The translations under genes were made by a program, and so were the position numbers. DNA of 64,000 bases from Eonycteris spelaea (taxonomy: Eukaryota; Chordata; Mammalia; Chiroptera; Pteropodidae), in assembly GCA_003508835.1 (NCBI GenBank), contig PUFA01000062.1, positions 1,526,001-1,590,000 of the forward strand, given 5' to 3'. Numbering within the stretch: position 1 is the first letter of the stretch; every line of letters starts with the position of its first letter. The notes under the pieces are model-generated. The model did not search any database and was not told where the DNA came from. It saw only the letters and a list, made by a program, of their open reading frames with translations. Positions 23,810 to 32,100 of the stretch are shown piece by piece.

Positions 23810-24078
23810 CTGCCCGTAAACAAAGATTGCATTTCTCTGACTCCCCTGCTGCTTGGAATGGCCATGTGACTAAATTTTGGCCAGTGAGATATAAGAAGAG
23901 TGTGGGCTAGAACTTCTGGGAAATGTTCTAAAAAGGAAAGGCCATACATTTCTCCATTTCCTTTTTCTGGTATGAATTATATGAAAGAAGTGGCTGGAGT
24001 TACAACAGCCATTTTGGAATAAAGTGGCATAAAGGCCATTAAAACCATTCTCTAAGATGCTAAAGGAAGAAGTCAATA
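23810..24078 (+). mobile_element. Unnamed ancient interspersed repeat
   Basis: The series GGCCATGTGACTAAATTTTG, GGCCAGTGAGATATAAGAAG, CTTCTGGGAAATGTTC and ACAACAGCCATTTTGG in this order and spacing is a recurring motif series in an old mammalian repeat family that I recall but cannot name. It lies directly before an hAT-Charlie fragment. The open frame on the opposite strand at 23870-24076 is incidental. Confidence 0.5.
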
Positions 24079-24240
24079 ATACTAGGCTTTGTGGGCCAAA
24101 AAGTCTCTATCATAACTACCTTACTATTATAGCAAGACAGTAGCCATAGACAATGCTTAAAAAAAAATTGACATGTGTCAATAAAACTTTATTTACAAAA
24201 CAAGTAGCTACCCTATGAGCAATAGTTTACCAATGCATAA
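24079..24240 (-). mobile_element. hAT-Charlie nonautonomous element fragment
   Basis: Same family as 12630-12770. The text reads CTAGGCTTTGTGGGCCAAAA, 'GTCTCTATCATAACTACC', 'GACAGTAGCCATAGACAATGC', 'GTGTCAATAAAACTTTATTTAC' and ends near 'GCAATAGTTTACCAATGC'. These are the central and distal blocks of the element whose opposite end reads 'GGTCAGCAAACT'. Strand naming is conventional and uncertain. Inactive. Confidence 0.75.
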
Positions 24241-24304
24241 AAAAGGGAGTAAAGTGGAAGGTGGAAGGAGTTTGTATCTTGACAGTAGAAAAAAAAAGAC
24301 AGAT

Positions 24305-24459
24305 ATAGAGTCAAAACATCTGGATTTAGTTCTCAACCTTGACACACACAAGTGCTCTAAACTTTTAGCAGGTTCCTGATCTTTCTGAATCTCACCTGAA
24401 TTGTAAATAATAATGCAAAAATCTCAGGACTAATGTGAGGTTTATGTGAAATAACAACG
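24305..24459 (+). mobile_element. MIR SINE, first half (split by MLT1A)
   Basis: The plus-strand MIR body: 'AAACATCTGGATTTAGTTCTC', 'TTTTAGCAGGTTCCTGATC', 'CTGAATCTCACCTGAATTG', 'GGACTAATGTGAGGTTTATG', ending 'GTGAAATAACAAC'. The MIR then stops at the LTR start and its 3' end reappears at 24800-24862, showing that the LTR inserted into it. Confidence 0.75.
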
Positions 24460-24797
24460 TGTTATTGACTGAATGTTTGTGTTCTCCCCAAATTTATATA
24501 TTGAAGCCCCAACCTCAAATGTGATTGTATTTGAAGATAGGGCCATTATAGTGATCCAATAGAATTAGCGTCCTTATAAAAAAAAAAAAAGACACCAGAA
24601 ATCTCCTTCTCTCTCTCCATGTGAAGATTTAGCAAAAAGACAACCATCAGCAAACCAAGAAGGGAGCTCTCAGTAGAAATCAACCTTGTGGGATCTTGAT
24701 CCCAGACTTCTAGTCTACAGAAGTACGAGAAATACATTTCTGTTGAGTCTCCCAGTCTATGGTATTTTGCTACGGCAGCTTGAGCAGACTAAGACAC
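24460..24797 (+). mobile_element. MLT1A (ERVL-MaLR) solo LTR
   Basis: A nearly complete MLT1A LTR. It starts TGTTATTGACTGAATG and continues with 'TATATTGAAGCCCCAACC', 'GTGATTGTATTTGAAGATAG', 'TCCATGTGAAGATTTAGC', 'CTTGATCCCAGACTTCTAG' and 'AAATACATTTCTGTTG' (altered poly(A) region). It ends 'CTTGAGCAGACTAAGACACA'. The middle is shortened relative to the usual length of about 370 bp. An A13 run at about 24579-24591 has grown inside it. No internal MaLR sequence is attached. Confidence 0.88.
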
Positions 24798-24799
24798 AA

Positions 24800-24862
24800 A
24801 ATAAGTACTACGAACGAGGCCTGACACATTTTAGACACTCGATAAATGTTTGTTCGTTCTTC
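24800..24862 (+). mobile_element. MIR SINE, 3' end (continuation)
   Basis: This continues the MIR interrupted by the MLT1A LTR: GAGGCCTGACACATTTTAGA then CACTCGATAAATGTTTGTTC, the standard MIR 3' end ('GTGCCTGGCACATAGTAAGCGCTCAATAAATG'). Confidence 0.78.
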
Positions 24863-25539
24863 TTAAAGGTAGGCCTTTTTACATAACACTAAAAATTAAA
24901 AACGTAAACTAATAGTTGATCCAGTGTTGCAGCTCCACAGCAGATCAGAAGCAGCAAACTGGAAAGGGTATTAGAAGCTGCTAACCCAACAAAAGTGAGA
25001 CAGACAATGGTCTGCATTTGAACAAGGGCCAAAGCTAGATCAGGACTGGGAAAGTGACAGTTTATAATTGTGATCCTGGAATATCCATCCACAAAAGCTA
25101 AAAATGCCTTCACTTACCTTTCACTTAAGCAGGCAAGACAAACTATACGTTTTAAAAATGTGTCATAGTAAATGTTTAAATGTTGTAAGTGTTGATATTT
25201 AGGAGGCAATGTTCATTTCACTGGAAATTTCATTTGTATAGTGTATTTTATTCTCCAAAAAAAGTTAGCTAAATGAGGCATACATCTATTAATAGACTTC
25301 TGCTAATTTAGGTTTTGAGTTCTCTAGCTGTTAATTGATAGTTTTAAAGTTTCTTCCACTTTTTTATTAAATAGTAGGACTTTGGGGAATAATGAAATGA
25401 CTTAATTATATTGATGTGCTTAGAAACACAGGGTCAGAAAAGACCTTTGGAGGGGTCTAACAGACTGGAAGGACCTCCCTCCTGCTGCCATTACTCTCAT
25501 TAGCCTGGATTCTTGGTACTTAATCTTTTAATCATCTTC
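24863..25539. other. Unassigned sequence
   Basis: No feature was assigned. The minus-strand open frame at 24889-25113 (74 codons) has no recognisable domain. Confidence 0.4.
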
Positions 25540-25765
25540 TGATACTACTTCCCTCAGACCTACCTAAGCCCTTTGTGATAATGTCTCATTTGCCATCTCA
25601 TATAATAGCCACCTGTTAATGAGCCAGTGTCTTCCACTAGACTATGAGTTCCTTGAAAACAGAGTTAAGAACAGTGTCTTAATTGTCCTTATAAGTCTGG
25701 TACAGCACAATGCTTGGCACAAAAAAGTTCTCAATAAATGTGTACTAAGTTAAGGTATGAATTAA
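25540..25765 (+). mobile_element. L2 LINE 3' end
   Basis: The classic L2 tail in plus orientation: CCACTAGACTATGAGTTCC, 'TTGAAAACAGAGTTAAGAAC', 'AGTGTCTTAATTGTCC', 'CAGCACAATGCTTGGCACAA' and 'GTTCTCAATAAATGTGTAC', ending near 'AAGGTATGAATTA'. Only the 3' UTR-proximal end is present, as usual for L2. Inactive and ancient. Confidence 0.8.
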
Positions 25766-26554
25766 ACCTTCTTTGCCTTCAGTTATAATTTTCTCGCAAA
25801 CTATGAAAAATTCCAGTGCAGTCTGTTTTGAAGGGATGAGATATCCGTATGTTTATGCTTTATCATATCAAATGCTAAAAGCCAGCTACAGGAATGATTA
25901 AAACATAAACCACAGTTGCTTTCTCAAAACCTTTCATTAACTCCAAGGCTCCGATTCCACAGTAGTTTCTTGTTGAAAATTTGGGGAAACTTTTGTGACC
26001 TGAGAACTATAAAGAGACAGATCATATACTTGTTTTCATTTTTTCTTTGTTTTTGTCTTGGGTCTTTGTTTTGTTTTTATTTAGGCTTCAAAAGGAGCAA
26101 CAGGGAATTCAAATCTGTTTACCTCACTGTGTCTTTGCTAGGAAAAATAATCTCAGCAATCTTCATAAAGATATTGAAATCACTGGTCATTCTATCAAGA
26201 TATTTATTTTTGAATTCTATATAACTCCATAAGTTATATCTTTCAGTTAAGAATTTCTCTCCAGTTTTGCCTAATATACTATGAAATGTGTTCATAAAGT
26301 TCTTAACTCAATAATTATATTTTGTTTTTCTAAAAGTATGTACTTATTAATACTTTTTAAAAATCTACTCCCTTGTTTTTGGTGATCCTTATTTCCTGCT
26401 TATCTTTATTCTTTTATTTTTGTTTTTAAAACGGTATCTGTTTATATTTTATATCTGTATCTGTTGTAACTGATTTATTTGAGATTCCAAAACTGCTGTT
26501 CCTTCTGCTGCATGGTATTCATGATATTCTTTCTTCATTTGCTTTATTTCTCAT
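25766..26554. other. Unassigned T-rich sequence
   Basis: No gene was recognised. The overlapping open frames at 25916-26224 and 26047-26232 are hydrophobic because the DNA is T-rich. They overlap each other in different frames and show no domain. Confidence 0.4.
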
Positions 26555-27120
26555 TTGTTTCTAAGATAGTGCAGAGTTCCCATGTACCCCCCCCAGTTTC
26601 CTATTATTAATATCTTACTTTAATGTGGTATAATGTGGTATATGTATCATAACTACTGGAACAATACCTGATTTTAACTAACATTCATACTTAATTCAGG
26701 TTTTCTCAGTATTTTTCTAATGTCCTTTTTCCATTCCAGTATCCTACCCAGGACACCACATGACAGTTAGTGCTCATCATGTCTCCTTAGGTTCATTTTG
26801 GCTGTGATAGTTTCTCAAAATCTTCTGGGTTTTGATGACCTTGACAGTTTTAGGAGTACTCATCAGATATTTGGGGTTGGTCTGAGGTTTTTCTCATGAT
26901 TAGACCAAATTATGGGCTCTGAGAGGGAAACCACAGAGATAAATTGAAATTCTGATCTCATCATGTCAGGGACATGCTATCAACGCGAGCTATCATCGTT
27001 GATGTTAATCTTGATGACTTGGCTGAGGTAGCGTTTGCTGGGTTTCTCCATTGTGATGTTACTTCTTTTTCCCCACTTTTTATATTGAGTCTCTGATCTC
27101 AGATTTATATCCATGAAAAG
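26555..27120. mobile_element. L1M-type (old L1 UTR-like) fragment
   Basis: This matches a long old-L1-associated segment I recall. Its landmarks are 'CAGAGTTCCCATGTACCCCCC', 'TCCTACCCAGGACACCACATG', 'CATCATGTCTCCTTAGG', 'GATGACCTTGACAGTTTTAGG', 'TTTCTCATGATTAGACC', 'GTTGATGTTAATCTTGATGAC' and 'GGCTGAGGTAGCGTTTGCTG'. Order and spacing are right, so assignment to an interspersed repeat is secure; the L1 subfamily and strand are less so. Confidence 0.65.
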
Positions 27121-28136
27121 CCATTGATTTTCAGTATGTATGCTTTTTCTTCTTGTAAAAGTGGGAGTGATGACTTCTGAGCTTAGTTCGTTTTCATTTC
27201 CTTCTGCATTGCTGTCCTATTTTACAATGACAGCAGAATTAAGCACAATGAATTTCATGAGCATTTGATCCATGTGGGCAAATCTGCTCTATGACCTATG
27301 CCTGCTATCACCAAGTTCTGCACTGAAATCCTGGCACGTCATTTTAGAAGTCTCCAGTGTGAATTCTAGACATTGCTTGTGCATGGAGAAACACGCCACT
27401 GATATGGTTAAAGATGACTAAAGAAAGAAGCTCAGAGACTATTCTGTGAAATAAAAGGATCACATGCAGAGCTTTAGGTTGGATCAAAGTGTTAGCTATT
27501 ATGAAAATTGGAACTCGTCAATAAAAACTGGGCATGCAGTTATAAACATAGATAATATAGGGCCTTGATCTGAAACTCAGATTCTAACAAAATTTAAAAC
27601 CAAACTTTTTCTGAAAATTTGCTTTTACCTGTCTATGCCCTTGATTTTATCAAAACCAGTAAAACTAATCATTTTTAACTAAAATTAATCATCTAGCTAG
27701 AAAAGAAATTGATGATTAACTTAATTTGTGGAAGAGTAAATATACTTGATGAAGGCTCTAAAGATTTTTTAAAATTCTGTTCTCCAAACCTTTCTCATCC
27801 ATCAAGTGAAAATTTTCTCAAATGTACTTGAACCACTGACCTGAGATGATTGTTTCTACTGAGAACTAAAAGAAATATTTAACATAATCCTTATCTCTTT
27901 TGGGTGAGTACCATAGTTTTGTCCTAAAATTTTTATAAGTTCTAACTTCATTGTCTCTCTCCCAACCCCATTCATACCTTCAAAAGTATTTGAAAATTGC
28001 AAACAGAAGTTCTTTTTCATAAGATGGTTTCATGATGGCTATCAGCCAGGTTTTCAAAAATAACATCCATGTCAACTATACTCTTATATTCAGCTAAAAG
28101 ATTTACACAAAGTAGCAAATAAATTCCCAATATTCT
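27121..28136. other. Unassigned AT-rich sequence
   Basis: No gene or named repeat was recognised in this kilobase. Confidence 0.4.
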
Positions 28137-28255
28137 GTTTTAATCTTCATTTAACCGATAAGAATATTGAAGCAGAGAAAAAGAATAGGCCCAGTGCCAC
28201 AGAAATAATAAAAGAAAAGCAACATACTTTAAGTTTCAACATTGATTCTATTATA
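28137..28255 (-). mobile_element. MIR-like fragment, copy A of a local duplication
   Basis: This looks like a decayed minus-strand MIR core ('TTAACCGATAAGAATATTGAAGC', 'GTGCCACAGAAATAATAAAAG'). After the MIR-like part, the text AAGAAAAGCAACATACTTTA and 'CAACATTGATTCTATT' recurs in copy B at 28528-28626, which MIR origin alone does not explain. Confidence 0.5.
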
Positions 28256-28527
28256 GTATTGTTGTTTATAGTATAATTGTATATATATTATATGTCATTA
28301 TTGCTTATAGTATGATTGTTTAAAGAGTTGTCAGCAAATAAAAATACAGAACATTAGTTAAATTTGAAATTTATATAAACAACAAATACTTTTTTAGTAT
28401 AAATATGCCCCCAAATATTGCAGTCATGGAATATACTTATGCTAAAAAGGTATTTGTCTTTTTATGAAGTTTGAATTTAACTAGGTTTCCTATATTTTAC
28501 CTGGGAGTCTTATTGATGTCGTAATGA

Positions 28528-28626
28528 TAATGTCCATGTTGCAGATGAGGAAATTGAAGTAAAAAGTGTCACAAAGTCATTAAAGGAAAAGCAATGCGTT
28601 AAGAGCGCAACATCGATTCTATTTGC
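28528..28626 (-). mobile_element. MIR-like fragment, copy B of a local duplication
   Basis: A minus-strand MIR core ('TTGCAGATGAGGAAATTGAAG', 'AAGTGTCACAAAGTCATTAAAG') followed by GGAAAAGCAATGCGTTAAG and 'GCAACATCGATTCTATT'. These last blocks parallel copy A about 380 bases upstream, suggesting an old tandem or segmental duplication. Confidence 0.55.
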
Positions 28627-28782
28627 CTTCTAGTTGTGCTTAAACCTTATGAAGAAAAAATGGCTATAACTTCATAAGCCACCTGAGTTCTCAGAGCTGC
28701 ATTCACTTAGCTCTGTAACTGCCTCATCACGAAGGCCTGTTCTCTCTGGCTTTCTTTCTCTCTGTCTGAGTGTTCTTTCCAG

Positions 28783-28836
28783 CACCTCAGGGGCTTGCCA
28801 GTCTACATTCAAATGCAAACAAGAGGTGCCAGGAAG
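28783..28836 (+). other. Speculative 54-nt exon-like segment
   Basis: A pyrimidine-rich tract ends in TTCTTTCCAG at 28782, and a GGAAG|GTAACA donor-like site follows 28836. The 54 bases between them are open in one frame (18 codons, no stop). No protein family was recognised. Chance splice-like pairs are common in mammalian DNA, so this is a pointer only. Confidence 0.12.
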
Positions 28837-28867
28837 GTAACACCCCTGCAAGCAATGCTCAAGCAAT

Positions 28868-28902
28868 AGAAGAAAAAAAAAAAGGCGGGGGTGGTGGTGG
28901 GA
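28868..28902. repeat. A-run plus GGT-rich simple stretch
   Basis: A short A12 run followed by 'GGCGGGGGTGGTGGTGGG'. Low complexity; the G runs could in principle form a G-quadruplex. Confidence 0.7.
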
Positions 28903-28999
28903 GAGATGCTCAGTTCTCATCCTTCCAGAAGGTCACCGGAAGAATTGATCCCAGGGGTCTATAATAATAATCTGTACATCAATGCCTTCTGTCCTAACT

Positions 29000-30030
29000 G
29001 CCCTGTTTCACGCCCTGCTTTCATTTGTGCCATCTGAATGCACCAGCCAAAACCTATGTCAAATTCTTGTCCCAAAGACTGCTTTTACAGGAACCCAAAC
29101 CAAGATGTTGGTCTAGTAAATAAATTACCAAGGGGGAATGGAGAAGGCTTGATTTTAACTGTCAATTCTATTTCGACATGACTTTGAAGAATTGAAAGAT
29201 TCTCATAGCTCTCTTCATAAAGAAGAACAGTTTATAGCAAACCAGCTTCAGATGGAGCAGAGAAAGCAATAAAAGCTGGCCTTCCACACATAGAATATTG
29301 GAGTTTTAGGTTCAAAGCAGTGGCAATTGATAGAAAATAAGGGTTACGTCTGGCAGTCTTCTGCACCCTCACCTTTTTAAATTTCATTACTACTTTTTTT
29401 CCAAGGACACTCGCTATCCTGTCTCCTGCTCCAAATTTCCTTTATTATAACAGATTCAATCTTTAGTATCAATGAAATATTGATGCACTCTCCTAGAAGG
29501 GCGGCCTAAACTTTCATACTTTCTTTGAATTATGTGCGGCCCACTGTAGAGCTGCAGCTCTCCCAGGATGACCTCTTATATGCCTCCACGAGGAGAGCAG
29601 TTAACATGCCTTCTAATTTCATGGGGCCGTTACTTTTATTGACATTTATCTTGGAAGCTGAAGAAAGTTACATGATCTCACTAATGACATAGTCACCCCA
29701 TGAGATTGTGCAGGACATAAATATTCATTAGAACTAAGCCTTGTGTCTCCCTGAAAGTTGACTAGATAAGGTCAGTAAGAATTTGTGTTGGAAATGTGTT
29801 CATCTGAACTAAATAATGAATTCATTTGTCATAATGATTAGCTTGGAGAGAGCAATTATAAAGGAGAGACATGTTTTCTTTTTATCAAACTTTTATTTGC
29901 TTATAGTTTATCCTACCAATCAACCACAGAGTTCATTTGCATGATAATTACCAGGAATGTAGTTTTCTGCAAAAGGAATTTTACACTTTCTCATAATTTA
30001 TAATCCCTTAAGCTTTTTGATAAACCCTAA
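29000..30030. promoter_or_regulatory. Repeat-free candidate conserved noncoding element
   Basis: About one kilobase with balanced composition and no recognisable transposon. The part 29440-30030 is the most enhancer-like. It has an octamer ATTTGCAT at 29935-29942 joined to GATAATTA (29943-29950), a CATAATGATTAGCTTGG stretch at about 29830-29846, AGCAATTATAAAGG nearby, and several TAAT cores. Homeodomain plus POU-type motifs beside each other suggest a developmental regulatory element. No conservation data were available, so this is inference. Confidence 0.33.
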
Positions 30031-30359
30031 TTATCATTTGGAAATTCTTTTTAAAATAGTGAAGGAAAAAGTGATTTCTTTATTGGAAATTTTCCAGGTT
30101 TCCAAAGATAAAAAAATCATTTTTATAGTCTGTAATATTTTATGAGGGAAAAAAGTGATGCCAAAATGCCCTGTTGAAAGCTTTTGCGGAGCATTATAAT
30201 ATCTAATCAATATACCAATGTTGAAACTATGTCCTTTTTTACAAAAGAAATGTTTTCTACTTGGGTCATTTATACATTTCTGCTGTATACTATTTCTAAA
30301 CACTTTTTAAAGTCTAAAGGTTTTAACTTTCTTAAATATCTCTAGCTACATGCCTAAAT

Positions 30360-30360
<1 letters not shown>

Positions 30361-30393
<33 letters not shown>
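30361..30393. repeat. (CT)n microsatellite
   Basis: About 16 uninterrupted CT units from 30362 to 30393, followed by TGTCTC. Confidence 0.95.
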
Positions 30394-30398
<5 letters not shown>

Positions 30399-30824
30399 AA
30401 GTAAAATGTGCATCTGACAATAGTAAATATTATGTCATGCCATTTTTAAGAGTCTATATTTTTGCTATTAAGTACATACATATTCATAACCAAACATTTT
30501 TAAGAAACTTAAATATGGATTAAAGCTTTTCGAGGCCAACTTAGCCCTGTTTCAAGAAAAAAAAAAAATATGCCTTTGGGAGAAGTAAACATGTTCAGCT
30601 GATTTTTAAGAGACTATGATTTCTAAGCTTAGAACATATACACTCAAGACTTACAGCTACCATGTGCAGAATCAAATGGAGATTGTGGACAGAAGTAGGA
30701 AGATTTCCTAAATGACAGATATTTATTATTTTTATTATGGTTCCAGAATTTTTCTCTCTTTTTCCAGCTTACAGCATCTGAATTTCATCATCTCTCAAGG
30801 GAATTCTAGGGGACATTCTTATCC

Positions 30825-30830
30825 CCATTC
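30825..30830. repeat. Target-site duplication, left copy (CCATTC)
   Basis: Six bases CCATTC directly before the LTR terminal TG. They are identical to the six bases after the LTR at 31257-31262. A 6-bp duplication is the hallmark of betaretroviral (ERV2/ERVK) integration. Confidence 0.9.
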
Positions 30831-31256
30831 TGCTGGAGCCAGCCGGCTAAAGTTGAACAGCACCTAAAAGAGGGGGTTGAAGCCTAAGGAAAAAAGAAGA
30901 AGACAGGAAAGCGCTTAGGAGGGCATACAGTCAATGCTGCAGCCTCGAGTTTATTTAGCATAGCCTTTATATTCTTTTTGAACACAATAGCAAGGCACAG
31001 AGTACAATACTATAGGAATGCTGACATTTACATAAGTTCCTATACATCCTTCCCGCAGGGTTCAAACATCCTAGCTATTTGTAAAAACATTCCACTATCT
31101 TATAAGGATTACTTTAGGAGGCATACCTCTCCTCCAGGTTCAGTAATGTTAAACTCAAATCCCTGCTTCCTTGAACCATTGTTTAAGCAGTCTCAGTAAC
31201 TGCTTTATGGCTATAAGCTACGTGACTTCTTCAGTGTCACAAAATGGCTCCCGACA
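30831..31256 (-). mobile_element. Solo LTR of a betaretrovirus-like (ERV2/ERVK-type) endogenous retrovirus
   Basis: A complete 426-bp LTR on the minus strand. It starts TGTCGGGAGCCATTTT (complement of about 31241-31256) and ends GGCTGGCTCCAGCA (complement of 30831-30844). The termini are imperfect inverted repeats (TGTCGGGAGCC against TGCTGGAGCC). A TATA box TATAAAGG is the complement of 30964-30971, and a poly(A) signal AATAAA is the complement of 30950-30955. Flanking CCATTC repeats are intact at both sides. No gag, pro, pol or env sequence is attached, so recombination between two LTRs removed the provirus. The intact duplication suggests it is younger than the MaLR and MIR relics. The open frame at 30978-31199 runs antisense through it and is incidental. 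Confidence 0.9.
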
Positions 31257-31262
31257 CCATTC
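31257..31262. repeat. Target-site duplication, right copy (CCATTC)
   Basis: Second, identical copy of the 6-bp target duplication flanking the solo LTR. Confidence 0.9.
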
Positions 31263-31439
31263 CCTGTGAAATATGTGACTAAATTTCTGGAGGAATATGA
31301 ACAAGTCTACTTTCAACCTCTATTCACCCTGAATTGTATCCATTCAGTATTGTTCACACCCTGTCACATCAACTGGAAGAGGGAAACCTCAGTGTTTAAT
31401 ATCATAAAAATCAGTTACTTGTTCTGTACTGTACAGTAA

Positions 31440-32100
31440 ACAAGGTGCTTGCAACATGTATTGGTATGGATATTAATTTTCCAGCTAGTCACCTAATATT
31501 CATGAAACTGTAAAAGTTGTTTGATTTTTATCCCGTTTGATTTAATCAGTGAGGTGTTCTTAGGTCCTGTAGACACTATCAGTGCACCAGGGAATTTTAT
31601 CCTTTCTTCCAAATCATTAGTGGTCAGCCGCTCTGCTCAGCATCATCTTATCTAGATTAATAATATTGAGATACATTTCTATGTATCATATTGATATAGA
31701 TATATGTTGGCATGAAGACTATTAAAAAATCTAAGCATTTTATGTGCAACATTTTTTATTTTTGTAATTATTTGCATTCTACAAAATACTGTGATGCCAG
31801 AGTAAGTGTCAGTACAGGACATGTCATACATTTTTGCTAGCAACTAGAGTACAGTGGTTGCTCAAATATTAATTATGGCATATTTTATTGAATCACAGTT
31901 TTTTCTTTGCAAGATGATTGATTATTTATGATTAGTTTTAAACCACCTGTCAATAGCAATGGCTGTCGTTAAAAATTAGCCAAAATTATAGGAATTCATT
32001 ATTCCAAAAACAGTAATTCACATGCAAGAGCAAACTGCCCCCTACTTTTTTCGTGACCTACGTTTCCCAGGGCGTGGCACTAACTCTCACAAGGTAAGAT
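31440..32100. promoter_or_regulatory. Candidate conserved noncoding element
   Basis: Repeat-free, with words such as GGATATTAATTTTCCAGC (about 31467), CTAATATTCATGAAAC, 'TCTAGATTAATAATATTGAG' and AGGAATTCATTATTCC (about 31990). It looks like the regulatory-type unique sequence at 2815 and 29440. Inference from composition only. Confidence 0.27.
32071..32093 (+). other. Speculative micro-exon with strong donor site
   Basis: A pyrimidine-containing tract and GTTTCCCAG acceptor end at 32070, and CACAAG|GTAAGA at 32088-32099 is close to the consensus donor. The implied exon is 23 nt, or longer if an upstream acceptor is used. There is no known protein context; it could belong to a noncoding transcript or be chance. 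Confidence 0.15.

Noticed and set aside
24889..25113. Minus-strand frame containing VDGYSR, superficially integrase-like
   Set aside because: Only a few residues resemble integrase cores. No zinc-binding or DDE spacing and no LTR context were seen.
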